DNA of 5,477 nucleotides. Origin: Alphaproteobacteria bacterium. Lineage in GTDB: Bacteria > Pseudomonadota > Alphaproteobacteria > UBA8366 > JADFVY01. Positions 1 to 5,477 of this stretch are shown piece after piece (within the stretch, counting starts at the first letter, position 1; every line of letters starts with the position of its first letter). Both the position numbers and the translations under genes were made by a program. Under the pieces are notes generated by a model that made no database searches, was not told the DNA's origin, and saw nothing but the letters and a program-made list of their open reading frames with translations. Where the stretch lies: assembly GCA_029881615.1 (NCBI GenBank), contig JAOUMF010000179.1:1-5477 (forward strand), given 5' to 3'.

Positions 1-396
1 CGCGCGCACGGCGTCCAGTCCCAGCAGCGCCCCGGTCGGGGCGATGATGCGGGCGCCATGCCGGCGCGCCAGGTCTTCATATTCCGGATGTTCCAGCAAC
101 TGGCCGATGCTGAGCGGTATGAAGATGCGGCCCGCCTTCAGCGCGGGCTCGGCAATCTCGGTGAAGATTGCTGCCGGGGCGCATTCCACGACGATGTCGG
201 CATGTTCCGCAAGCTCGCCCGCGGCCATTACAGGAACGGGATTGCGGAAATTCTGCATGCGGAAAGCGGCGGCCTCGCGGTCGCGGGCCGATATGGCGGC
301 CAGGTGCAACCCTTCGATTCCTTCGTCCAGCTTGCGCGCGACGGCCATGCCGATCGCCCCGAACCCGCCAATGGCGACTGAAAGTGATTTTGTCAT
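1..396 (-). CDS. nadX: Aspartate dehydrogenase-like NAD(P)-binding protein (partial, N-terminal 132 codons)
   Basis: Members of this family (NadX/DUF108) oxidise L-aspartate to iminosuccinate with NAD(P)+, or run the reverse amination, in the cytoplasm. The reading frame is open from an ATG at 396 to the left edge, where the gene is cut off. The protein begins MTKSLSVAIGGFGAIG, a first beta strand followed by a GxGxxG dinucleotide-binding loop at residues 11-16. An acidic strand end follows (ADIVVECA, 66-73), then SIGQLLEH (96-103) and APTGALLGLDAVR (119-131), which resemble the family's SVGAL and PSGA-x-GLDALR segments. The catalytic C-terminal domain lies outside the window. No convincing Shine-Dalgarno is seen; a small GAAAG/CTTTC dyad occupies that place. 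It is transcribed divergently from the TTT operon, suggesting related substrates. The symbol marks the family only: a role in NAD synthesis is not shown. Another oxidoreductase of the same fold is the main alternative. Confidence 0.78.
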   Translation of the reverse strand, partial: MTKSLSVAIGGFGAIGMAVARKLDEGIEGLHLAAISARDREAAAFRMQNFRNPVPVMAAGELAEHADIVVECAPAAIFTEIAEPALKAGRIFIPLSIGQLLEHPEYEDLARRHGARIIAPTGALLGLDAVRA

Positions 397-401
397 GGTC
401 T

Positions 402-414
402 GAAAGTTTCTTTC
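402..414 (-). repeat. Small dyad at the translation start of the dehydrogenase gene
   Basis: On the minus strand GAAAG and CTTTC are separated by AAA and end 5 nt before the ATG at 396. The only purine-rich stretch that could serve as a ribosome binding site (GAAAG) is in the stem. The stem is only 5 bp and AT-rich, so an effect on translation is possible but weakly supported. Confidence 0.3.
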
Positions 415-424
415 GACTGTGTCG

Positions 425-436
425 GTGGTATACCAC
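425..436. promoter_or_regulatory. Perfect 12-bp palindrome, candidate GntR-type operator
   Basis: GTGGTATACCAC is identical to its reverse complement. The core GGTATACC fits the general GntR-family operator pattern, in which GT and AC are arranged symmetrically within a short dyad. It lies 2 nt upstream of a candidate -35 box of the transporter promoter (439-444) and just downstream of the candidate start of the divergent dehydrogenase gene. A dimeric regulator bound here could control both directions. No regulator gene is in the window, so the assignment to GntR rests on the motif alone. LysR or other families cannot be excluded. Confidence 0.5.
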
Positions 437-438
437 GG

Positions 439-468
439 TTGGCAAGCGGCCTCCGTATAGGCTATAGC
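439..468 (+). promoter_or_regulatory. Candidate sigma-70 promoter for the tctCBA operon
   Basis: TTGGCA at 439-444 matches five of six bases of the -35 consensus, and TATAGC at 463-468 matches four of six of the -10 consensus, with an 18-nt spacer. The expected transcription start is near 474-476, giving an untranslated leader of about 120 nt before the tctC ATG at 597. The candidate falls between the two inverted repeats at 425-436 and 472-496, which is how a regulated promoter would look. The -10 box is weak, so control by an activator or another sigma factor is possible. Confidence 0.4.
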
Positions 469-483
469 AATGTTGCAGATCAA
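454..483 (-). promoter_or_regulatory. Weak candidate promoter for the divergent dehydrogenase gene
   Basis: On the minus strand TTGATC (483-478) and TATACG (459-454) are 18 nt apart, each matching four of six consensus bases. The start would be near 447. The -10 box lies in the TATAGGCTATA dyad (456-466), which also overlaps the -10 of the opposite promoter, so RNA polymerase could hardly occupy both at once. The match is poor and could be chance. Confidence 0.22.
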
Positions 484-496
484 GATCGACTGCAAC
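472..496. promoter_or_regulatory. 7+7 bp inverted repeat, candidate operator near the tctC transcription start
   Basis: GTTGCAG (472-478) and CTGCAAC (490-496) are exact reverse complements separated by 11 nt, with half-site centres 18 nt apart, close to two helical turns. Part of the spacer, with the last base of the left arm, forms GATC-AA-GATC (478-487). The repeat starts where the predicted plus-strand transcript starts, so a protein bound here would block initiation. It could also form a hairpin at the 5' end of the message. Which regulator would bind is unknown. Confidence 0.4.
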
Positions 497-584
497 GTCA
501 CAGATTATGGCGGCGGGCTGGAGTCCGGTTCGCTGTCTGGCCTATCAGGAACGGTGTTCGCCGAACCCGACAAACCAAATCTCC

Positions 585-590
585 GGGAGA
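585..590 (+). promoter_or_regulatory. Ribosome binding site fixing the tctC start
   Basis: GGGAGA is followed by a 6-nt spacer and the ATG at 597. This favours 597 over the in-frame upstream ATG at 507, which has no such site and would put 30 charged or polar residues before the signal peptide. Confidence 0.75.
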
Positions 591-596
591 ATCAAT

Positions 597-1559
597 ATGT
601 TACGTAAGTCTTTAATCGGAATTGCCGCGCTGACCGCGCTGGCGGTCACCGCGGCCGCCCCCGCGCAGGCGGCGATTTCATGCGGCACGGCCAAACTGAT
701 CGTGCCCTGGGGCGCGGGTGGCGGTACCGACGTCATCTTCCGCATCCTGGTCGAATCGGCCAATAAACATGGTGCTAACCCGCAGATCCAGGTGGTCAAT
801 ATGGGTGGCCAGGGCGGAAACAAGGGCGCCAAGGAAGCCGTGAAGGCCAAACCCGACGGCTGCACCCTGTTCGCGATCCATCAGAGCGCCATCAGCAGCT
901 TCCTGACCGGCCGCGTGGACTTCACCTGGGACGCCTTCGAGCCGGTGGCCCTGATGACCCGCACGCCGACCATCTATGGCGCCAATGCCCAGGTCCCCTA
1001 TAGCGACCTGAAAGGCCTGGTGGATTATGCCAAGGCGCATCCTGGCGAGGTTCTGGCCGGTGGCACGCTGGGTTCGACCAGCCATTTCGCCATGCTGCTT
1101 CTCGAAGATGCCGCTGGCGTCGAGTTCAAGCATATTTCCTATGACGGCACGCGCGAGCGCATGACCGCGCTGCTGGCCAACAATATCCAGATCGGCGAGA
1201 TCAATCTGGCCTCGGCCAAGAAATATATCCAGACCAACGAATTGAAGGCACTGGGCATCACCACGCCGGAACGCAATGCGGAAATTCCGGATGTCATGAC
1301 GGTCAAGGAACAGGGCTATGATCTGGTGATGGGCACCGACCGCGGCATCATGCTGCCGAAGGGTGCCTCGAAAGAGGTTATCGATCACTATATCGCCATC
1401 TTCACCAAGGTCGCCAACGACCCGGAAGTGCAGGCTGCGATGACGGCGAAGGGCAGCTCGATGCCGTTCATCGCCGGTGACGATTATCGCGCCTATTTCG
1501 AGAAGACCTTCGCCCACTGGAAGAAGATCGCTATCAAGATCGGCATGTATAAGGGCTGA
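597..1559 (+). CDS. tctC: Tripartite tricarboxylate transporter periplasmic receptor (TctC/Bug family)
   Basis: This is the extracytoplasmic solute-binding subunit of a TTT system. It captures a carboxylate in the periplasm and delivers it to the TctA/TctB membrane pair. The 320-residue product has a Sec signal peptide: a basic N-end (MLRKS), a hydrophobic stretch at about 6-21 and an AQA site, so cleavage is likely after Ala25. The family's first ligand-loop motif is present as VPWGAGGGTDVIFRIL (36-51), with Asp45 at the usual conserved position. The second appears as NMGGQGGNKGAKEAV (68-82), followed by AKPDGCTLF (84-92), where most relatives have a PDGYTL-type segment. GGTLGSTSHFA in the second lobe is also typical. 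Cys29 and Cys89 are the only cysteines of the mature protein and could form a disulphide. The gene leads the operon and is followed by a strong hairpin. The family is clear; the ligand cannot be read from sequence, although the neighbouring dehydrogenase hints at a dicarboxylate or amino-dicarboxylate. Confidence 0.93.
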   Translation: MLRKSLIGIAALTALAVTAAAPAQAAISCGTAKLIVPWGAGGGTDVIFRILVESANKHGANPQIQVVNMGGQGGNKGAKEAVKAKPDGCTLFAIHQSAISSFLTGRVDFTWDAFEPVALMTRTPTIYGANAQVPYSDLKGLVDYAKAHPGEVLAGGTLGSTSHFAMLLLEDAAGVEFKHISYDGTRERMTALLANNIQIGEINLASAKKYIQTNELKALGITTPERNAEIPDVMTVKEQGYDLVMGTDRGIMLPKGASKEVIDHYIAIFTKVANDPEVQAAMTAKGSSMPFIAGDDYRAYFEKTFAHWKKIAIKIGMYKG

Positions 1560-1572
1560 TCGCACGCAGATT

Positions 1573-1606
1573 GGCCGGCCCTGGTCCGTAACGGCCCGGG
1601 CCGGCC
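1573..1606 (+). terminator. Intercistronic hairpin between tctC and tctB (attenuator or mRNA-stabilising stem)
   Basis: GGCCGGCCC (1573-1581) pairs perfectly with GGGCCGGCC (1598-1606). After one mismatch, four further pairs including a G-U form (1583-1586 with 1593-1596), leaving a 6-nt loop. No T-run follows, so it is not a standard intrinsic terminator. It starts 13 nt after the tctC stop. Hairpins of this type behind binding-protein genes protect the upstream message from 3' exonucleases or partly stop transcription, allowing more receptor than membrane subunits. That role is inferred here. Confidence 0.6.
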
Positions 1607-1627
1607 ATATCGATTCAAGTCTAGATC

Positions 1628-1633
1628 AAGGAG
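1628..1633 (+). promoter_or_regulatory. Strong ribosome binding site of tctB
   Basis: AAGGAG is followed by AGAG and the ATG at 1638. The 4-nt spacer is short. The next codon is GTG (1641), which would give a 7-nt spacer, so translation could start at either and the N-terminus is uncertain by one residue. Confidence 0.65.
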
Positions 1634-1637
1634 AGAG

Positions 1638-2117
1638 ATGGTGAGCGCCATCAATCGCGATACCGCCGTTGCGGTATTTTTGCTGCTGTTTTGCGGTGTA
1701 TTCTATGCCGCCAGCTTTCAGATAGAGCAGACCAGTTACGGAACCATCGGGGCGGATGTATGGCCCCGCCTTGTGCTCGGCGTGCTGTTCGTGTTGTCGA
1801 CGGTTTATCTGTTTCAGTCGGTGCGCATGGGCCCGGATGAAGCGGTAAAGCAGAAGGGTTTTCTGGTCCGCTACCGCAACGCCATCCTGTGTTACGGGCT
1901 GTTCCTCGTATTTCTCCTGACGCTGGATTTCCTCGGCATGCTGTTGGGGGGTGTCCTCTTCGTGTTCATGGCACTTAGCGTTCTGGGCGAGCGTACGCCG
2001 CGACAGCTGGCGATTCATGCCGGCGTCGCCGTCGTTTCGGTTGGCGCGATGTGGTCCATCTTTACATTTGCCTTGCGGGTCATTCTGCCCGAAGGCGAAG
2101 TCCTCTCAATCTGGTAG
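1638..2117 (+). CDS. tctB: Tripartite tricarboxylate transporter small membrane subunit (TctB family)
   Basis: This is the small, poorly conserved inner-membrane subunit of the TTT system, needed with TctA for proton- or sodium-coupled uptake. The 159-residue product has the expected size and layout: hydrophobic segments at about 9-27, 43-60, 82-116 (long enough for two closely spaced helices) and 124-150. The loop between the first two contains the family signature, here IGADVWPRLVLGVLF (37-51), close to the usual G-x-x-x-(F/W)-P-R pattern. The C-terminal ILPEG (149-153) is also typical of family ends. It lies between the receptor and TctA genes, 78 nt after tctC and 9 nt before tctA, so co-translation with tctA is likely. 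Sequence identity in this family is low, and the assignment rests on topology, signature and position together. Confidence 0.9.
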   Translation: MVSAINRDTAVAVFLLLFCGVFYAASFQIEQTSYGTIGADVWPRLVLGVLFVLSTVYLFQSVRMGPDEAVKQKGFLVRYRNAILCYGLFLVFLLTLDFLGMLLGGVLFVFMALSVLGERTPRQLAIHAGVAVVSVGAMWSIFTFALRVILPEGEVLSIW

Positions 2118-2126
2118 GCGACAGCA

Positions 2127-3812
2127 ATGCTCATCGAAAATATCATTGGGGCTTTTGGCGAAGTCGTTCAGGTAAAGATTATGCTGTTGATGGCACTGGG
2201 CGTGCTGTCCGGCCTGGTCGCGGGCGCCATTCCAGGGTTCACCATCACCATGGCGGTCGTACTCACCCTGCCATTCACTTTCGGGCTGTCGACCATCGAG
2301 GGGCTGGCGACGATGATCGGCGTGTTCGTCGGCGGTCTTTCCGGCGGTTTGATGTCCGGTATCCTGACCGGCATTCCCGGCACGCCTTCGTCCGTCGCCA
2401 CGACCTTCGACGGCTTTCCCATGGCGCGCAAGGGGCGTCCCGGGCTGGCGCTGGGGATTGGCGTCTGGTCGTCCTTCATGGGCGGTATTTTCAGCGCCAT
2501 TCTGTTGATGACGCTGGCCCCGCAACTCGCCCGGATCGGGCTTGAGTTCGGGCCATGGGACTATTTCTCGCTGGTCCTGTTCGCGTTGACCATCACTGCC
2601 AGCCTGGCCGGCGAGAACCTCACCAAGGGGCTTATCGCGGGCGCGTTGGGCCTGCTGGTCGCCACGATCGGCGAGGACGATATCAATGGCGTGGCGCGTT
2701 TCAATTTTGGTACCGATGCCCTGAAGCAGGGCTTTGCCTTCCTGCCGGTGCTCGTCGGGCTATTCGCCTTCAGCCAGTTGATGAGCGACGTGCAGGATAG
2801 CGCGACGGCCCGCAAGCCGCTGATGGAAAAGGGCGCCAAGGCGGTTCGGGTGGAACATCTGGCGGCGATCAAGGCTCTCGCGGGCGATTGGGTCAACCTG
2901 ATTCGGTCTTCGCTGATCGGCGTGTTTACCGGCATTCTGCCGGCGGCCGGCGGTTCGATTTCCAATATCCTGGCCTATGATCAGGCCAAGAAGGCGTCGA
3001 AGCGGCCGCAGGAATATGGCACCGGTTGCCCCGGCGGCATTATCGCCTCGGAATCGGCGAATAACGCGACGGCCGGCGGTGCGCTGATCACCATGATGGC
3101 GCTCGGCATTCCGGGCGATGTGGTTACCGCCGTCATGCTGGGCGCGCTGTTGATTCATGACGTGGTTCCCAGCCCGTCCTTCATCGGCGAACAGCCGGTG
3201 CTGGCCTACAGCATCTTCCTGGCCTTCTTCCTGTCCAACTTCCTGATGCTGGGCACCCAGGCGATCGCGCTACGGGCCTTCCTGTTGGTCACGCGCATCC
3301 CGATGTACATGCTCGCCGGCGTGATCCTGGCTTATTGCGCCATCGGCGTGTTCGCGCTGCATAACGTGACCTTCGATATCTGGACGCTGTTCTGGTTCGG
3401 CATGATTGGCTACGTCATGCGGCAACTGGGCTTCCCGCTCGCCCCGATGATTCTGGGCGTGGTGCTGGGCGGTATCGCGGAGGTCAACCTTTCGCGCGCG
3501 GTCGCCATCAGCGGTGACCTTACGCTGTTCGTGACCCGGCCCTGGTCGCTGTTCTTCCTGATCATCGCGATATTTTCGATCGTGTTTCCCTGGTATCAGA
3601 AGCATCGCGGCCGCAAGCAATGGACGCTTGGCTTTCTGCCTGCCCTGTGCCTGGCATTGGCGCCGCCTTTGTTCATGATGGGTGGTGTAACGCGGCCGAT
3701 TGTTGGCGGGTTGCTGGTCGCAGTCGGGGCATGGCTGCTGGTCAGCCGCCACCGGCAGGGCTGGAAGCTTACCGCGCCCGTGGAACACGCGGCCCGTCTG
3801 GAAGAAACCTGA
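2127..3812 (+). CDS. tctA: Tripartite tricarboxylate transporter large membrane subunit (TctA family) with C-terminal extension
   Basis: This is the transport-carrying inner-membrane subunit, with about a dozen helices. Family motifs appear in order: [22 protein letters not shown] (33-54), the [21 protein letters not shown] region (83-103), [10 protein letters not shown] (186-195), [24 protein letters not shown] (268-291), [23 protein letters not shown] (309-331) and IHDVVPSP (343-350). The two PG-containing halves form the internal repeat of the family. Some positions differ from what I expect: LPAAGG where LPGAGG is usual, GIPGD for GIPGS, and DVVPSP for GLxPGP. At 561 residues it exceeds the common 500-505. 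After the usual end near 497 there is an extension with two more hydrophobic stretches (about 500-518 and 523-540) and a polar tail. The start follows the tctB stop by 9 nt, with only a weak AGG overlapping that stop, suggesting coupled translation. Confidence 0.94.
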   Translation: MLIENIIGAFGEVVQVKIMLLMALGVLSGLVAGAIPGFTITMAVVLTLPFTFGLSTIEGLATMIGVFVGGLSGGLMSGILTGIPGTPSSVATTFDGFPMARKGRPGLALGIGVWSSFMGGIFSAILLMTLAPQLARIGLEFGPWDYFSLVLFALTITASLAGENLTKGLIAGALGLLVATIGEDDINGVARFNFGTDALKQGFAFLPVLVGLFAFSQLMSDVQDSATARKPLMEKGAKAVRVEHLAAIKALAGDWVNLIRSSLIGVFTGILPAAGGSISNILAYDQAKKASKRPQEYGTGCPGGIIASESANNATAGGALITMMALGIPGDVVTAVMLGALLIHDVVPSPSFIGEQPVLAYSIFLAFFLSNFLMLGTQAIALRAFLLVTRIPMYMLAGVILAYCAIGVFALHNVTFDIWTLFWFGMIGYVMRQLGFPLAPMILGVVLGGIAEVNLSRAVAISGDLTLFVTRPWSLFFLIIAIFSIVFPWYQKHRGRKQWTLGFLPALCLALAPPLFMMGGVTRPIVGGLLVAVGAWLLVSRHRQGWKLTAPVEHAARLEET

Positions 3813-3821
3813 GGTGACGTT

Positions 3822-3859
3822 ACACCCGCTGGCGCGCCTATTTCCGCGCCAGCGGGTGT
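3822..3859. terminator. Convergent-gene hairpin, likely bidirectional terminator
   Basis: ACACCCGCTGGCGCG (3822-3836) and CGCGCCAGCGGGTGT (3845-3859) form a perfect 15-bp stem with an 8-nt loop. It begins 10 nt after the tctA stop. On the plus strand it is followed by TTTCTC, a short T-rich tail; on the minus strand it is followed by TAACGTCACC, without a T-run. The right arm lies inside the last codons of xerD and the xerD stop codon (3838-3840) is in the loop, so one element serves both operons. Termination is likely on the plus strand and possible, perhaps Rho-assisted, on the minus strand. Confidence 0.65.
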
Positions 3860-4746
3860 TTCTCGCCGACCAGGCGAACCAGGCGCTCGTTCAGGACGTG
3901 GGTGTAGATCTGGGTGGTCGATATGTCGGCATGGCCCAGCATCTGCTGTACCGCGCGCAAATCGGCGCCGTGGGCCAGCAGATGACTGGCGAAGGCATGG
4001 CGCAGCACGTGCGGGCTGACCTTCGACGGCGATATTCCCGACAGCACCGCCAGTTCCTTCAGCATCTGGCCGAAACGCTGGCGCGTCAGATGGCCTTCCT
4101 TGCCGTTTGACGGGAACAGCCATTTCGAGTCCGCGCCCTTGGCCAGGAATTTATCTCGTACCGCTTTCCAGGCGGCGATGGCGTCGCGCGCCTTGCCTGT
4201 CAGCGGCACCAGTCTTTCCTTTGCTCCCTTGCCGCGCACCACGATAAAGTCCTGGTCGCGCGCCACGGCGGAAAGCGGCAGTTGCACCAGTTCCGAAACC
4301 CGCATGCCCGTGGCGTAAAGCATTTCCAGCAGTGCCGTCATGCGCAGGCCGGCCGGCGTTTCGTCGGAATGCGTAACTTCCAGCATGAGGGAAACTTCAT
4401 CCTCGCTGAGGATTTTCGGCAGGGTGCGGCCCTGGCGTGGGCTGTCGATGGTCGCGGTCGGGTCGTCCGCGCGCCGGCCTTCGGTGTAAAGGAATTTGTG
4501 GAACTGGCGAATCGCCGACAGCCGCCGCGCCGCCGTGCTGGCCGCCATGCCGGCCGTCGACATCGCCATCAGCCAGCTACGGATATCTTCGGCGGTCGCG
4601 TTGCGCGCGTCGCGGCCATTCCGCGCCAGATGCCCCAGATAACCGTCAAGATCGCGCCGGTAGGACTCCAGCGTATTGGTCGCCGCGCCCCGTTCCGCCG
4701 ACAGCATTTCAAGGAAGTTCTCACTGTCGAATGCGGGGCTTGGCAT
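3838..4746 (-). CDS. xerD: Site-specific tyrosine recombinase XerD
   Basis: XerD acts with XerC and FtsK at the dif site to resolve chromosome dimers at cell division, in the cytoplasm. The 302-residue product has the usual length. An N-terminal SAM-like core-binding domain (about 5-90, including [10 protein letters not shown] and [17 protein letters not shown]) precedes the catalytic domain (about 110-290). All six catalytic residues are in place: Arg149 in ATGMRVSEL, Lys173 in RGKGAKER, His246 and Arg249 in [14 protein letters not shown], His272 in LGHADISTT, and the nucleophile Tyr281 in QIYTHV. The spacing matches E. coli XerD within one or two residues. [26 protein letters not shown] favours XerD over XerC. 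The start lies 2 nt after the upstream gene's stop, with little Shine-Dalgarno, so translation is probably coupled. Nothing nearby (tRNA, attachment repeats, phage genes) suggests a mobile-element integrase. Confidence 0.95.
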   Translation of the reverse strand: MPSPAFDSENFLEMLSAERGAATNTLESYRRDLDGYLGHLARNGRDARNATAEDIRSWLMAMSTAGMAASTAARRLSAIRQFHKFLYTEGRRADDPTATIDSPRQGRTLPKILSEDEVSLMLEVTHSDETPAGLRMTALLEMLYATGMRVSELVQLPLSAVARDQDFIVVRGKGAKERLVPLTGKARDAIAAWKAVRDKFLAKGADSKWLFPSNGKEGHLTRQRFGQMLKELAVLSGISPSKVSPHVLRHAFASHLLAHGADLRAVQQMLGHADISTTQIYTHVLNERLVRLVGEKHPLARK

Positions 4747-4748
4747 GC

Positions 4749-5477
4749 CTATAGACCGGCGGCCAGCGCCGCTTCGATCGCCAGTCGCCGGCCTTCGTTT
4801 TCCAGCCCCACCTTGCGCAGCCCAACGACGATTTCCGACAGCAAGGTCGGACCGTCCTCGGCAAGACCGCCGTTGCCCAGCACCAGTATCGCCAGAAGTA
4901 TCGTCTCGCCGCGCCGACCGGCCTGGGCGGCCTTGCGGAAGGCGCGCATATAGGCGGGGTCGGGCGCCAGCACGCCGGCACGGACACTGCCCTGCAAGAG
5001 GACTGCCCAGCGATTGTCCGGGACTCGTTCGCCCATGGCCTCGAACAGGCTATAAGCGAATCCCGCATGCATGCCTGCCTCGGCCGCGTTCTCTTCCATT
5101 GCGGCCGCCAGCCACCGCTCGTGTCCCGGGCCGGTGGCGGAACCTTCCGCCAGCGCGGTTAGCGGCCACAGCAGCGCCGCGGCGCGTTTTTCCTCCGGCT
5201 CCTTGGCGAAATGTTGCGCGGTTGTCGCCCAGGCAAGCGCCTGTTCGGGCTGGTCGAGCAGGAACAGGGCGCGCGCCGCTTCGGGCGCGAACCAGGCCAG
5301 TTCGGCGCCCGGCTGCAATGCTTCCAGTTCAGCCCTGTATACGGCGACGCCGAGGCGGAAAATCCCGTCGGCCGCCGCGAGTGACCAGGCTTTCTGGATC
5401 GCCCCGGCTCGCGCCACCGGCAGTTTCCGTAGTTTCATTGCCTGATAGAGCAGGGCCCTGTTGCGGGGGCTATGTTC
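4749..5477 (-). CDS. Hypothetical Ala/Leu-rich helical protein upstream of xerD (partial, C-terminal 242 codons)
   Basis: I do not recognise a named family. The frame is open from the right edge to a TAG at 4751-4749, so the 5' end is missing. An internal ATG at 5438 is preceded by in-frame coding sequence ([13 protein letters not shown]) and has no ribosome binding site, so it is not a credible start. The fragment is almost all predicted alpha helix, rich in Ala, Leu, Glu and Arg. Short stretches such as [24 protein letters not shown] look like TPR or other helix-turn-helix repeats, but no clean 34-residue periodicity is seen. No signal peptide, membrane segment or catalytic motif is visible in this part. 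The 2-nt gap to xerD indicates one transcript. A scaffold or cell-envelope-associated role is possible but unsupported. Confidence 0.72.
   Translation of the reverse strand, partial: EHSPRNRALLYQAMKLRKLPVARAGAIQKAWSLAAADGIFRLGVAVYRAELEALQPGAELAWFAPEAARALFLLDQPEQALAWATTAQHFAKEPEEKRAAALLWPLTALAEGSATGPGHERWLAAAMEENAAEAGMHAGFAYSLFEAMGERVPDNRWAVLLQGSVRAGVLAPDPAYMRAFRKAAQAGRRGETILLAILVLGNGGLAEDGPTLLSEIVVGLRKVGLENEGRRLAIEAALAAGL

Noticed and set aside
44..403. Open frames on the plus strand across the first 400 bases
   Set aside because: They lie opposite the dehydrogenase frame, which has a clear GxGxxG motif; the plus-strand translations are Arg/Ala/Ser-rich low-information sequence without family features.
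672..686. Possible lipoprotein cysteine at residue 29 of TctC
   Set aside because: The residues before the cysteine are A-I-S with no Leu at -3, which does not fit a lipobox, and a good signal peptidase I site (AQA) lies four residues earlier.
678..1565. 295-codon open frame antisense to tctC
   Set aside because: It is the mirror of a well-supported gene with signal peptide and family motifs; its translation is His/Gly/Asp-rich with no recognisable domain, typical of an antisense shadow in GC-rich DNA.
3270..4123. Minus-strand open frames across the end of tctA and into xerD
   Set aside because: They overlap two strongly supported genes in other frames, and their translations are rich in Arg, Gln, His and Pro with no motif.
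3838..4746. Tyrosine recombinase as the integrase of a mobile element
   Set aside because: Length, the catalytic set and XerD-specific sequence around the nucleophile fit the housekeeping enzyme; there are no flanking tRNA genes, direct repeats or cargo genes.
4282..4953. 223-codon plus-strand open frame opposite xerD and its neighbour
   Set aside because: It spans the boundary of two minus-strand genes, has no ribosome binding site that stands out, and its sequence mirrors the catalytic and core-binding regions of XerD.
5400..5438. ATG at 5438 as the start of the gene upstream of xerD
   Set aside because: The frame stays open to the window edge with protein-like sequence before the Met, and there is no Shine-Dalgarno before it.

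Overview
The window looks like ordinary chromosomal DNA from a GC-rich alphaproteobacterium. A Rhodospirillales-like relative is my inference, from base composition, the style of the XerD protein and the presence of a tripartite tricarboxylate transporter (TTT). No phylogenetic test was possible. All six genes are intact inside the window except the two cut by its edges. I see no RNA gene, insertion sequence, CRISPR array or prophage.

Region by region: (1) 1-396, minus strand, is the N-terminal 132 codons of an aspartate dehydrogenase-like NAD(P)-binding enzyme, running off the left edge. (2) 397-596 is a divergent control region with a perfect 12-bp GntR-like palindrome, a small dyad containing candidate -10 boxes for both directions, and a 7+7 bp inverted repeat near the predicted plus-strand transcription start. 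(3) 597-3812, plus strand, is a complete TTT operon: periplasmic receptor (TctC/Bug), small membrane subunit (TctB) and large membrane subunit (TctA), in that order. A strong hairpin lies between tctC and tctB, and only 9 nt separate tctB from tctA. (4) 3813-3860 is the convergent junction, with a 15-bp perfect stem whose loop contains the stop codon of xerD. (5) 3838-5477, minus strand, holds xerD, complete with all six catalytic residues, and just upstream of it (2-nt gap) the C-terminal part of an unrecognised, Ala/Leu-rich helical protein that runs off the right edge.

How the genes work together: the TTT genes form a secondary, receptor-dependent uptake system for a carboxylate. The divergently transcribed dehydrogenase shares its promoter region, so it probably acts on the imported compound or a product of it, possibly an amino-dicarboxylate such as aspartate. 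That link is inference. xerD and its partner form a separate housekeeping unit (chromosome dimer resolution) that converges on the transporter operon. I found no clear evidence for a wholly new system. The most interesting material is the regulatory architecture at 425-496, the two hairpins that punctuate the operons, and the C-terminal extension of TctA.
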